Below, piece after piece: positions 36,580 through 44,895 of a DNA stretch of 64,000 nt. Within the stretch, counting starts at the first letter, position 1. Each line of letters begins with the position of its first letter. The stretch comes from an uncultured Collinsella sp. (GTDB lineage: Bacteria > Actinomycetota > Coriobacteriia > Coriobacteriales > Coriobacteriaceae), in assembly GCA_905209455.1 (NCBI GenBank), contig CAJLTA010000007.1:12636-76635 (forward strand). The letters are read 5' to 3'. The notes beneath the pieces were generated by a model that saw nothing but the letters and a program-made list of their open reading frames with translations, made no database searches and was not told the DNA's origin. The translations under genes and the position numbers were made by a program.

Positions 36580-37719
36580 TTAGCAGGCTAAATCGCGCAA
36601 AGCGTCAATCGCGGTGTCGACTTCCTCGTCCGTGTTGAAATACCCAAACGAGAAGCGAACGACACCCTGGCGCTCGGTCCCGAGCGCGCGGTGCATGAGC
36701 GGAGCGCAATGGGCGCCGGGGCGCGTCGCGATCCCCCACCCTTGCATGAGCGCGTCCGAGATCTCGGCCGAATCGATATCACCCACGTTGAGCGACACAA
36801 TCGCAGAGCGCGTCGGCTGGTCAAACGCACCGTAGAGCTTAATCCCCGGAATCTCGCGCACGCCAGCGAGAAAGCGATCAGCCAGCGCTCGCTCATGCGC
36901 CGCGATCGCCTCGACCCCGCCTTGCGCCTCGATAAAGTCGAGACCGGCAGAAAGGCCCGCGATGCCGTGGCCGTTGAGCGTGCCCGCCTCAAGGCGCGTG
37001 GGCCACTCAAGCGGCTGCAGTGGGTCGAAGCTGTGCACGCCCGTGCCGCCCATGGCCCACGGAGCCACGTCAATGCCCTCCGCCACGGCCAGGCCGCCGG
37101 TCCCCTGCGGACCCATGAGCCCCTTATGGCCGGTAAAGCACACTATGTCGAGGCCCATGGCCTGCATATCGACACGCGCCGTACCGGCAGACTGCGAGGC
37201 ATCGACGATCACCAGCGCACCTGCCGCATGGGCCATGGCCGCTACGCGCGCAATGTCGACCGCGTTGCCGGTCACGTTGGAGGCGTGCGTCACAACCACG
37301 ACACGCGTACCGGGCGTGACTAGCCGCTCGAGCTCGTCGTAGTCGAGAACGCCGCTGGCATCACAGCCCGCATGCTCAACGGTCACACCCTGCTCTGCCG
37401 CCAGGCGGTTGAGCGGACGCAGCACGGAGTTGTGCTCGAGCACCGTCGTGACCACGCGGTCGCCGGGGCGTACCACGCCACAGATGGCGGTGTTGAGCGC
37501 CGCCGTAGAGTTGGGCGTAAAACACACATGGTCCGCCCTCGGGCAACCAAAAAGGCGCGCGAGCTTGGCGCGGCAAGCGTGAATCGTACGCGCGGCATCG
37601 AGGGCACCTGACGTGGCCCCGCGCCCGGCATTGCCAAGCGAGCACATCGCCTGCGTCACGGCATCGATGACCTCCTGCGGCTTGTGCATGGTCGTCGCCG
37701 CGTTATCCAGGTAGATCAT
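36580..37719 (-). CDS. Class V aminotransferase, cysteine desulfurase family (EF2568 type)
   Basis: PLP enzyme likely to release sulfur or selenium from cysteine or selenocysteine. It has MIYLDNAATTMHKP at the start, the PLP lysine in CFTGHKGLMGPQGTGG and the persulfide cysteine in RPGAHCAPLMHRALGT. The 379-residue length and sequence style fit the TIGR01977 / EF2568 group, which in Enterococcus belongs to a selenium-dependent molybdenum hydroxylase locus. The ATG at 37719 has GGGAGG upstream and overlaps the DUF3343 stop by 4 bases. It is last in the selD operon. NifS/IscS housekeeping is the alternative, but the context argues for selenium. Confidence 0.85.
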   Translation of the reverse strand: MIYLDNAATTMHKPQEVIDAVTQAMCSLGNAGRGATSGALDAARTIHACRAKLARLFGCPRADHVCFTPNSTAALNTAICGVVRPGDRVVTTVLEHNSVLRPLNRLAAEQGVTVEHAGCDASGVLDYDELERLVTPGTRVVVVTHASNVTGNAVDIARVAAMAHAAGALVIVDASQSAGTARVDMQAMGLDIVCFTGHKGLMGPQGTGGLAVAEGIDVAPWAMGGTGVHSFDPLQPLEWPTRLEAGTLNGHGIAGLSAGLDFIEAQGGVEAIAAHERALADRFLAGVREIPGIKLYGAFDQPTRSAIVSLNVGDIDSAEISDALMQGWGIATRPGAHCAPLMHRALGTERQGVVRFSFGYFNTDEEVDTAIDALRDLAC

Positions 37720-37967
37720 CGCACGACCTCCCACATATCGATCACGGTAAAGCCCTCGGTGGGAACGCCCGCCGCGGTAAGCTCGCTGCGCAGCAGCTCC
37801 TCATCGGCAGGCAACGCCTTCCACGCCAGACCGCAGCCGGCAGCGACCTCCCCGGGCACGGGAATCGTTCGCCCGGAAAGGCCGCGCTCGATGCATAAGG
37901 TCTCGCACCCCATGGCGGCCGCCGTGGTAGGAAACGTGATAACAAGCGCCGGGCGCTTCTCCCTCAT
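37716..37967 (-). CDS. DUF3343 small protein, putative Se/S carrier
   Basis: 83 residues with the family pattern VITFPTTAAAMGCETLC, IPVPGEVAAGCGLAWK. The AAGCGLA cysteine is the likely chalcogen carrier. GGAGG lies 4 bases before the ATG at 37967. It lies between yedF and the aminotransferase and overlaps the latter by 4 bases, so it probably hands sulfur or selenium between them. The role is inferred from context. Confidence 0.8.
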   Translation of the reverse strand: MREKRPALVITFPTTAAAMGCETLCIERGLSGRTIPVPGEVAAGCGLAWKALPADEELLRSELTAAGVPTEGFTVIDMWEVVR

Positions 37968-37986
37968 GGCACCTCCAACCAATACG

Positions 37987-38613
37987 CTACGGGCGCACGA
38001 CGCGCACGGCCTGCTCCATCTTCTCCACGATCACGTACATGTTGGTGACCTCGCCCACCGCGAGCTGGTCCTTAATGCCAAAGTGATCGAGGCAGGTGCC
38101 GCAGGTAAGGATCTCGACGCCCTGCTCGGCCAGACCCTTCAGGTCATCGAGCACCGGCGAGCCCTCGACGGTGAGCTTGGCGCCGCCGTTGTAAAACAGC
38201 ATGGTCGCGGGCAGCTCCTCCTGCTGCGTCACAGCAAAAATAAACGCCTTCATGAGCTTGTGGCCCAGCTCGTCGTCTCCGCGGCCCATGCAGTCGGTGT
38301 AGACGGAAATGACGAGCTTGCCCTTGCCGGCGCTGGCGTCGCAGAAAGCAGCGCCGTCCTGCTCGGGGTCCGCAACGGCCACGCCACCGGCGGTCGAGAC
38401 GGTCACGTGCCACTCGGCGTCAGAAACCTTCTCGACCGAGGCCGTGCAGCCCTTCTCCTGCGCCATCTTGGAGATGTTCTTGACGGCGGTCTCGTTATCG
38501 ACCGAGGTCACCACGGCACCCTCGCCATCAAGCTGTTTGAGTGCCTTAAGCGTCTTGACGACGGGCAGCGGGCAGGCATCGCCCATGGCATTGACTTCAA
38601 TCTTGGTAGACAT
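37987..38613 (-). CDS. yedF: Selenium metabolism protein YedF
   Basis: Two-domain protein of 208 residues. Residues 1-75 are a TusA/SirA-like domain with the CPLP motif (GDACPLPVV, C14). The C-terminal domain is DsrE-like, with a TCGTCLDHFG cysteine pair. The full architecture is that of the YedF selenium-metabolism family (TIGR03527). GAAAGG precedes the ATG. It is 61 bases downstream of selD. Its biochemical role is not established. Confidence 0.88.
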   Translation of the reverse strand: MSTKIEVNAMGDACPLPVVKTLKALKQLDGEGAVVTSVDNETAVKNISKMAQEKGCTASVEKVSDAEWHVTVSTAGGVAVADPEQDGAAFCDASAGKGKLVISVYTDCMGRGDDELGHKLMKAFIFAVTQQEELPATMLFYNGGAKLTVEGSPVLDDLKGLAEQGVEILTCGTCLDHFGIKDQLAVGEVTNMYVIVEKMEQAVRVVRP

Positions 38614-38674
38614 AGCAAATTCCTTTCGAAAGAACCGTTCTAGAGAACGGTAAACAGTTACACAAACGTGCGGG

Positions 38675-39724
38675 CTAGCGAACTACGCGGACGGCAGGAC
38701 CGCCCGGCTCCGCCTCGCACACGCGGCCGACAACGGCGGCGATACGTCCTTCGGCATGCAGACGGCGCGCAAGCTCATCCACATCGGCAGCAGGTGCCGC
38801 GATAAGCAGGCCACCCGAGGTCTGCGGATCGTACAGCGCATCCAACATGCCCAGCTCCAGGTCGTCGTCGGCAGCTACACGCGGGCCAAAGAAGTCCTGG
38901 TTGCGGTAGGAGCCCGCGGGGATAATGCCCAGACGCGCCATGTCGAGCACCTGGTCAAAGAGCGGCACCGACCCCGACGCAAGCTCAACCTGCACGCCCG
39001 AGCCCTCGGCCATCTCGCATGCATGCCCAATCAGACCAAAGCCCGTAATGTCGGTGCAGCCGTGAAGCTCGAGTCCCTCGGCCAGACGAATCGGGGCCTC
39101 GTTGAGGGTGCGCATCGAGTCAAACATGGCTGCGGCCTCGTCCTGCTCGATGAGCTCGCCCTTAATGGCCGTGGTGATGATGCCCGAGCCGATCGCCTTG
39201 GTCAGCAGTAACGCATCGCCCACGCGCGCGCCGCTGTTGGCGAGCATACGGTCAAGCGCGACAAAGCCGCTCACGGACAAGCCGTACTTGGGCTCGTCGT
39301 CGTTGATGGTGTGGCCGCCCGCGATGGAGCAACCCGCCTCGACGCACTTGTCGGCGCCGCCCGCCAGAATCTGACCGGCAACCTCGACACCCAAGCAATT
39401 GGGGATGCAGAGCAGGTTCATGGCATGGCTCGGCCGCCCGCCCATAGCGTAGATATCCGACAGCGAGTTGGCCGCGGCGATCTGGCCAAACAGAAACGGG
39501 TCATCGACCATCGGCGGGAAGAAGTCGATGGACTGCACAAGGCCCAAGTTATCGCCAACGCGAAAGACGCTCGCATCGTCGGAGGTATCGAACCCCACGA
39601 GCAGGTTGTCGTTATGCACATTGGGCAAGTCGCCCAGGACCTGGGCGAGGGCTCCGGGAGCCAACTTAGCGGCTCAACCGCTCGCGGCAGTCATGGACGT
39701 GAGCCTCACGGTGTCTTTAGCCAT
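38675..39724 (-). CDS. selD: Selenophosphate synthetase SelD, itself a selenoprotein
   Basis: Makes selenophosphate from selenide and ATP. The ATG at 39724 opens MAKDTVRLTS, and codon 17 is UGA (39676-39674) in the context AASG-U-AAKLAPGAL. The family has Cys or Sec at this catalytic position, so I read it as Sec and extend the gene 20 codons beyond the first downstream ATG-like start. Later motifs are FDTSDDASVF, SDIYAMGGRP, AGGHTINDDEPKYG and DITGFGLIGH. The length is 349 aa. Its start overlaps the glycosyltransferase stop by 8 bases. Making SelD depend on its own product is known in several bacteria. Confidence 0.94.
39632..39676 (-). promoter_or_regulatory. SECIS-like hairpin of selD
   Basis: A 6-bp stem GCCCAG/CTGGGC with loop GUC (39646-39632) starts 27 bases after the UGA at 39676-39674. 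The GGUC sequence at the tip is the one SelB recognises. A smaller GGCTC/GAGCC hairpin lies between. The distance is at the long end of the usual range. Confidence 0.6.
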
Positions 39725-40934
39725 ACGAACCCCCTTCCAACAAATCAACGACTTTAAGTATACGCCCCAGGCACGCTTCCCAAGAGACCGCCGACGGCTC
39801 GAACGTCGAAGGCGGCGCCGCAAGCGCCTGCGCGATAGCATCTGCCAGTGCGCGCTCAAACAACGGAAGGTCGGCCGCCACGGGCGTGTCGACATCCGTC
39901 ATACGCGGCGACGCCACCCACGTCACGGGAGCACCGGGAAGCATCGCCTCCATCCAGGGACGAACGCCGGGCAAATCGGTCGCCACAACTTTGCAGCCGC
40001 ACGCGAGGACCTCGATCGTCACGAGCGGCAGACCCTCGTAAAACGAAGGCAGCACAAAGACGTCGGAACTGCGATAGGCATGCACGAGCCCATCGCTATC
40101 CAGGCGCCCCGCCAGCGTCACCGGCACATCCGAGGCCGCGGCCAAGCGCTCGACACGCGCGTACTCGGCATCGTCCCCGCGACCGCCCACAAGCACCAAG
40201 CCAGATGGGCGGACGTCATCGTCAATCGGCAATGACACGGCTCGAACCAGCGACTCGACGCCCTTTTTAAAGCAAATCTTGCCCACGTACACAAGCGATC
40301 CCGGCTGCCTCGCCACACTTGCGTCGCGGCAGAAGACGCGATGGTCGTAGCCCGTCCCAATCACGTGGATGCGATCGGCATCGACGCCGCACACCAGGCC
40401 AATCTGCTCAGCCTGCTCAGCATGGAGCGCAAAGACGGCATCGAGCCGACGAACCGCACTTACGATGCGATCGCGCTCGAGCGCATGCGAACGCAGCTGG
40501 CGCAGGCCGGTCGAATGGCACACGGCAACAACCGGCACGCCCCGGACACACTCGCGCGCCAATGCGGTCACCAGATACAGGTGATGGCAGAGCACCAGAT
40601 CGGGCCGAAACTCAGCCACCGCCCGATCGATTGCTGCAGCAAATGCCCGCTCAAATGCCTTGAGCATCGAAGGTGTCAGGTCACGATAGCGCGTGGAGGG
40701 ATAGGGCATGACATCGGACATACCGCAGATGGGAAACGGCAGCTCGGGCGACTCGAACGGTACGGCAAACACGGCAGCACGCCGGTCCAGCTCGCCTTGG
40801 GTATCACCCGGTGCCGCGCCACAAAGCACGGCGGCGCGATGCCCCGTCTCGATCTGTTCGCGCACGAGCGCGGCAAGGTAGGTGCCGCTGCCGGTGCTAT
40901 CTGGTTTTTGTGCCGAGATATTGAGGATGCGCAT
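39717..40934 (-). CDS. Glycosyltransferase family 4 protein
   Basis: GT-B fold retaining glycosyltransferase of 405 residues. It has the N-terminal QKPDSTGSGTYLAALV acceptor-side loop, YVGKICFKKGVESLVRAV, and the donor-binding SFYEGLPLVTIEVLACGCKVVATD containing the EX7E-type glutamates. The substrate is unknown. The ATG at 40934 is the first Met that gives a sensible start; a longer frame upstream overlaps the activase gene. The stop overlaps the selD start by 8 bases, an odd partner for a selenium gene. Confidence 0.82.
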   Translation of the reverse strand: MRILNISAQKPDSTGSGTYLAALVREQIETGHRAAVLCGAAPGDTQGELDRRAAVFAVPFESPELPFPICGMSDVMPYPSTRYRDLTPSMLKAFERAFAAAIDRAVAEFRPDLVLCHHLYLVTALARECVRGVPVVAVCHSTGLRQLRSHALERDRIVSAVRRLDAVFALHAEQAEQIGLVCGVDADRIHVIGTGYDHRVFCRDASVARQPGSLVYVGKICFKKGVESLVRAVSLPIDDDVRPSGLVLVGGRGDDAEYARVERLAAASDVPVTLAGRLDSDGLVHAYRSSDVFVLPSFYEGLPLVTIEVLACGCKVVATDLPGVRPWMEAMLPGAPVTWVASPRMTDVDTPVAADLPLFERALADAIAQALAAPPSTFEPSAVSWEACLGRILKVVDLLEGGSYG

Positions 40935-40948
40935 GTCGCGGTACACCC

Positions 40949-41713
40949 CTAGGCCAAGGCGGCGGCGCGGACAGCCGCGCCGATGGCGCCGGCAAAGCGA
41001 GCCTGGGGCGAGGTGGTCACCGGCGACCCCAGTAGCTCGCCCAACCGCTCCACCACGAAGGCGTTCTCGCACAGGCCACCGGTCAGGTAGTACGGGGCGC
41101 CCGCGGCCTGCCCGGCCATGGTCGCCACGCGCGAGACCACGCTGTCGATCACGCCACGCGCAATGTTCTCGCGCGGCTCGCCGCGACCGATCAGGCTGAT
41201 AACCTCACTTTCGGCAAACACCGTGCACATGCTGCTGATCTTGGTGGGCTCGCCGGAACGCGCCAAGTCGGCCATCTGCTGCTGGGAAATGCCTAGGCGG
41301 TCGGCCATGATCTCCAAAAAACGCCCCGTGCCGGCAGCGCACTTGTCGTTCATGGCAAATTTGGCCACGCGGCCACTTTTAAGCTGAATGACCTTGGTGT
41401 CCTGACCGCCCACGTCGATCACGGTGCCGTGGTCGCCAAACAGGCGCACGGCACCGGTACCGTGACAGGTGATCTCGGTCACGACCTTGTGCGCATAGGG
41501 CACGGCGACACGACCGTAGCCGGTCGCGACCACGCGAGCATCGTCGGCCGTCGCGTCGTAGCCGGCCGCTGCCAGCGCCTCGCGCAGCCGTTCGGAAGCA
41601 TCGACCGAGGAGAACCCGGTTGGCTGCACGCACGTCCACGCCACCGAACCCTCCCCGTCGACCACAGTAGCCTTAGCCGCCGTAGACCCGATATCGATCC
41701 CGATCCCTATCAT
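40949..41713 (-). CDS. Acyl-CoA dehydratase activase (BadF/BadG/BcrA/BcrD ATPase)
   Basis: Homodimeric ATPase with one shared 4Fe-4S cluster that drives an electron into a partner iron-sulfur protein. It has the ASKHA fold: GIDIGSTAAKATV and DVGGQDTKVI. The cluster cysteines are in NDKCAAGTGRF and SSMCTVFAESE. The length is 254 aa. GGGAGAGAG precedes the ATG. It sits downstream of two HgdB-like genes that are its likely electron acceptors. Confidence 0.9.
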   Translation of the reverse strand: MIGIGIDIGSTAAKATVVDGEGSVAWTCVQPTGFSSVDASERLREALAAAGYDATADDARVVATGYGRVAVPYAHKVVTEITCHGTGAVRLFGDHGTVIDVGGQDTKVIQLKSGRVAKFAMNDKCAAGTGRFLEIMADRLGISQQQMADLARSGEPTKISSMCTVFAESEVISLIGRGEPRENIARGVIDSVVSRVATMAGQAAGAPYYLTGGLCENAFVVERLGELLGSPVTTSPQARFAGAIGAAVRAAALA

Positions 41714-41765
41714 GGCTCTCTCCCAATCTAAACATCAAAGGTAGCGGCGCGTTCAGGCGCCTTAG

Positions 41766-41874
41766 CTCTAGGTTTCTCAGGTGCCGGAGATTGCCCCGAA
41801 AGAGGAGCGCAGCGTACTTTGGGTACGCAAGCGACGGTTTGAGGAGCAAGATCCGGTGCCTGAGGAAGCTAGAG
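41766..41874. repeat. Palindromic element D, copy 1
   Basis: Outer arms CTCTAG...CTCAGG (41766-41780) and CCTGAG...CTAGAG (41859-41874) pair with few mismatches. An inner GCGTAC/GTACGC stem (41812-41828) sits in a 50-base core shared with copy 2 at 43066. The right arm contains the stop codon of the HgdB-like gene ending at 41869. Confidence 0.8.
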
Positions 41875-43032
41875 GGTTTCGATGAAGGCGGCGATGCGAG
41901 TCTCGATCTGGCCCATGTCGCCGTTGCTGTAGTCGGTCTCGATCTTCATATACGGAATACCCGCACCCTCGACAGCCTCCTGCATGCGCGCACTCTCCAC
42001 GTTAAAGGTGTGGCACGCCTGGAGCACGCTCTCTACCACGCCATCGACATGGTACTTCTCGCACATGGCCAGCGTGTTTTCCATACGACCGTCGTTGGGC
42101 GTCATAACCGAGCAGTTGATATCCAGGTAGCGGTCGGCGATGGCGCGAAGGATGTCGGGAGCCTCCGGGTCGATCATCATGGCCGCCGTGCGCTCGCCCG
42201 AGCAGTCGTCCATGCACACGACCACACCGCCGTTGGACTCGATGGTGCGACCTATCTTGTTGATCACACCGCCCACCGGGCAACCGGTGATCAGAATGCG
42301 CTTGGCATCCGCCGCAACCGGGCGCTCGCCCGCGTCGTAGGCCTCGCGCAGCTTGGCAACCTTTTGCTCCAGCTGCTGCGTATAGGCCTCGATATCAAAG
42401 CTGAACGTGCCGGCAAACATGGTGCTCATCAGGTCGACGCCGCTCATGGCCGCCGGCTGGTTGACCTGCAGCGCAAACATCTCGAGCTGGGCAGCACGCA
42501 GGCGATTTCGACGACGGACGGCAGCGCGCAGGTCGTCGTCGGTAATCGTGATGCCGTAGAAGCCCTCAAGCTCTTCCTTGAGCAGGCGGCACTCCTCGTA
42601 CCAGCCTTCACGCTCGTAGGCGCGATCACGACCCTGCGGAAGATGCAAAATGTGCGTGCGCTTGAGCTCGTTGAGTAGCTCGTACATCTTCTTCTTGCCG
42701 TCGCAGGTGGTCTCGCCGATGATCATGTCGCTAAAGTACGTAAACGGGCACTTTTGCGAGTAGGCAAAGCCGTACGTCGACTTGATGAGCGGACAGAGAT
42801 TTGCCGGCAGCACCTTCTCGGCCTCGGGAATCACCTCGTCGGACGTGCCGCACAGCGCCACGCTCGCAGCCCCCGCGGCATCGATAATCTCGAGCGGCGT
42901 GTAGCTGCACAGAAAACCGACCAGGCGATTACCCGCCTGCTTATAATCCTTGACGCGAATAAACGCCGCCTTGCGCTGCTCGTTGAACTCCTCAAACGTG
43001 GACGGCAACGGCTGCTCAATATTTTCCGACAT
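41869..43032 (-). CDS. 2-hydroxyacyl-CoA dehydratase family protein (HgdB/double-cubane-like), first copy
   Basis: 387 residues of the HgdB / HgdC-partner family. Cysteine positions are in VGFLCSYTPLEII, LPANLCPLIKS, SQKCPFTYFSD, GETTCDGKKKMYE, MDDCSGERTA and LQACHTFN. Family members either dehydrate 2-hydroxyacyl-CoA or, as double-cubane cluster proteins, reduce small molecules. No second dehydratase chain of the typical HgdA type or CoA transferase is nearby, which favours the second group, but this is inference. AGGAG lies 5 bases before the ATG. It is 150 bases downstream of a paralogue. Confidence 0.82.
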   Translation of the reverse strand: MSENIEQPLPSTFEEFNEQRKAAFIRVKDYKQAGNRLVGFLCSYTPLEIIDAAGAASVALCGTSDEVIPEAEKVLPANLCPLIKSTYGFAYSQKCPFTYFSDMIIGETTCDGKKKMYELLNELKRTHILHLPQGRDRAYEREGWYEECRLLKEELEGFYGITITDDDLRAAVRRRNRLRAAQLEMFALQVNQPAAMSGVDLMSTMFAGTFSFDIEAYTQQLEQKVAKLREAYDAGERPVAADAKRILITGCPVGGVINKIGRTIESNGGVVVCMDDCSGERTAAMMIDPEAPDILRAIADRYLDINCSVMTPNDGRMENTLAMCEKYHVDGVVESVLQACHTFNVESARMQEAVEGAGIPYMKIETDYSNGDMGQIETRIAAFIETL

Positions 43033-43065
43033 ATAACTCCTAAACCTTTCAACCAACCAAGGAAA

Positions 43066-43167
43066 CGGCTTTCCCAGGTGCCCGAGGTTGCCGTAAAAGA
43101 GGAGCGCCGCGTACTTTGGTACACAAGCGACGGTTTGAACGGCAAGATCGGGTGCCCGGGAAAGCCG
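43066..43167. repeat. Palindromic element D, copy 2
   Basis: Outer arms CGGCTTTCCCAGG (43066 on) and CCCGGGAAAGCCG (ending 43167) pair well. The core shares GAGGAGCGC, GCGTACTTTGG and CAAGCGACGGTTTGA with copy 1. It lies between the two HgdB-like genes. The outer arms differ from copy 1 in both sides at once. Confidence 0.8.
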
Positions 43168-43182
43168 CCGGGGCGGATAGTC

Positions 43183-44466
43183 CTAAATGGTCTCCAAGAA
43201 AGCTTCGATCCTGGTTTGTAACTGACCTGCATCCTCGCCAGCGTAGTCGGTCGTGATGTGCATAAACGGAATGCCGGCCTCCTCGGCGGCCTTCTCCACG
43301 GCAAACGACTCCATCTCGTAGAGCGTGCAGAACTGCAGGGCCACGTCGACGATGCCGTCGGCATGCAGGTCCTTGGCCATCTGGACAATGTCCTTCATAC
43401 GCTGGTCGTTGGGCGTAAAGACAGCGCAGTTGATCTTAAAGTAGCGCTCGGCGATGGCATCGAGCATCTCGTCGACCGTCTCGCCGGACTCGTCGACCAG
43501 GTCCTTGTAGTAGCGCGAGCCCGTGCAGGACTCCTCGCCGACCACAACGCCGCCGGCCTTCTCGATGAGGTTGAACAGTTTCCAGTTGGGCACGGCCATG
43601 GGCGTGCCGGTGTACAGGATGCGCTTGGTCCCCTTGGGCGCCACGCCCTCGCCGGCCTCGACACGCTGCTCGCACTCAGCCGCCATATCGTTGATGGCTC
43701 CGGTCAGACGCGGCGTGTCGTCCATAAAGGCGGCCTGAACGGTCAGCAGGCTATCGAGACCGCTGATGGGCGCCGGGTCGGCAGCGCGCGTGGCTGCGAG
43801 GCGCTGCAGGGCGCGACGCTTCTCATTGACGGCGTGGATGGCGGCCTTCAGACGCTCGGACGTAATCTTGACGCCACACTCTTCCTCGATCTTGTCGGCG
43901 AGCTTCTTGACCTCGGCCTTCCAGGTCACGAGCGTCGACTCGTCGTGTACGTTGGGAATATCCATGACGTACATGTTCTTTTGCGTGGCAAAGAACTCGT
44001 AGGCCTTCTTCTTGCCGTCGCAGGTGTTCTCGCCCACCACCAAGTCGCTCGACTCAATGTAGGGGCAGACCTCGCCCAGCTTAAAGCCGGCAAAGCTCTT
44101 GATGAGCGGGCAGGTGTTGCGCGGCAGGTGCTCCTCGACCTTATCGGTTGCCCAATCGGCACCCGAGCACAGACCCACGGGGATACCGTCGCAGGCGAGC
44201 ACAATCTCCTCGGGCACGTAGACGCAGAAGCTGCCAACAATCTTGGTGGCCTCGCCGGCCTCCTTCTTGTCGAGCATCTCCTTAATTCGGCCGCTGTGGA
44301 TGTTGGTGGCGACAAAATCCAGGTAGGACGTGGACTTGGGGCGATTGTTCTGCGTCAGGAACATATCGCCGTACATCTGGCCCACGGCGCCCAGCAGCAT
44401 GTCGTGGTCGGCAAGATTCATGCCGAGGCTCTCCCACATCGGATGGAAATCGAATTCTTCAGCCAT
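43183..44466 (-). CDS. 2-hydroxyacyl-CoA dehydratase family protein (HgdB/double-cubane-like), second copy
   Basis: 427-residue paralogue of the previous protein. Cysteines are in VGSFCVYVPEEIV, LPRNTCPLIKS, LGEVCPYIESSD, GENTCDGKKKAYEF, GEESCTGSRYY and LQFCTLYEMES. The CPLIKS and TCDGKKK motifs mark the cluster-binding region. AGAGGGG precedes the ATG. It is the first gene of a string that runs through the activase and glycosyltransferase into selD. The substrate is unknown. Confidence 0.82.
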   Translation of the reverse strand: MAEEFDFHPMWESLGMNLADHDMLLGAVGQMYGDMFLTQNNRPKSTSYLDFVATNIHSGRIKEMLDKKEAGEATKIVGSFCVYVPEEIVLACDGIPVGLCSGADWATDKVEEHLPRNTCPLIKSFAGFKLGEVCPYIESSDLVVGENTCDGKKKAYEFFATQKNMYVMDIPNVHDESTLVTWKAEVKKLADKIEEECGVKITSERLKAAIHAVNEKRRALQRLAATRAADPAPISGLDSLLTVQAAFMDDTPRLTGAINDMAAECEQRVEAGEGVAPKGTKRILYTGTPMAVPNWKLFNLIEKAGGVVVGEESCTGSRYYKDLVDESGETVDEMLDAIAERYFKINCAVFTPNDQRMKDIVQMAKDLHADGIVDVALQFCTLYEMESFAVEKAAEEAGIPFMHITTDYAGEDAGQLQTRIEAFLETI

Positions 44467-44724
44467 GGCGGTTCCCCTCTCGAACCAAAAATGAATAGCT
44501 ACGGTATTGCTGCACGGTGGGTGGCGAAAACCCAGCCGCGCCTAAACCCGGAATTTTGGGGAACCTGCTTTGCGGTCGATTATTTAGTTGCGCGTCGTCT
44601 CTCCCGGAGCCGTGAACATACCTGCTCATATGCGACTCCGAGCCGTATACAGGGCGCGCGCGGCAACGCGGCGAATGTATGTCGTCTGCGGCATGTGCGC
44701 ACCCTCCTCTACAAGTTGAGGTCA

Positions 44725-44761
44725 ACTATATCAACGGTCGTCGACCATGCGAACACCGTTG
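44725..44761 (-). promoter_or_regulatory. Possible promoter of the HgdB-like operon
   Basis: Minus-strand -10 TATAGT (44730-44725) and a weak -35 TTCGCA (44753-44748) are 17 bases apart. A 7-bp dyad CAACGGT/ACCGTTG (44732-44738 with 44755-44761) and a small GGTCG/CGACC palindrome overlap them and could be an operator. The rest of 44467-44895 shows no gene that I can support. Confidence 0.35.
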
Positions 44762-44895
44762 ACATTCGTACGACAGCCTCGTGTGCCGTCGTTTAATAAA
44801 TAATTATCTTGATTGATAAGAGTTTGTCATCCTTCATTCGGCGAACGGCAGGACTAGGCCGCCGAGGCTTATATCCCCGACGGCATTACCCGACG

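Noticed and set aside
38675..39664. selD starting after the UGA
   Set aside because: That would remove the catalytic loop and the conserved G-U-AAKLAPGAL segment, and the ATG at 39724 gives a normal family N-terminus.
44467..44895. Possible small gene between modC and the HgdB-like gene
   Set aside because: Short frames exist on both strands but none has a ribosome site or a recognisable sequence.
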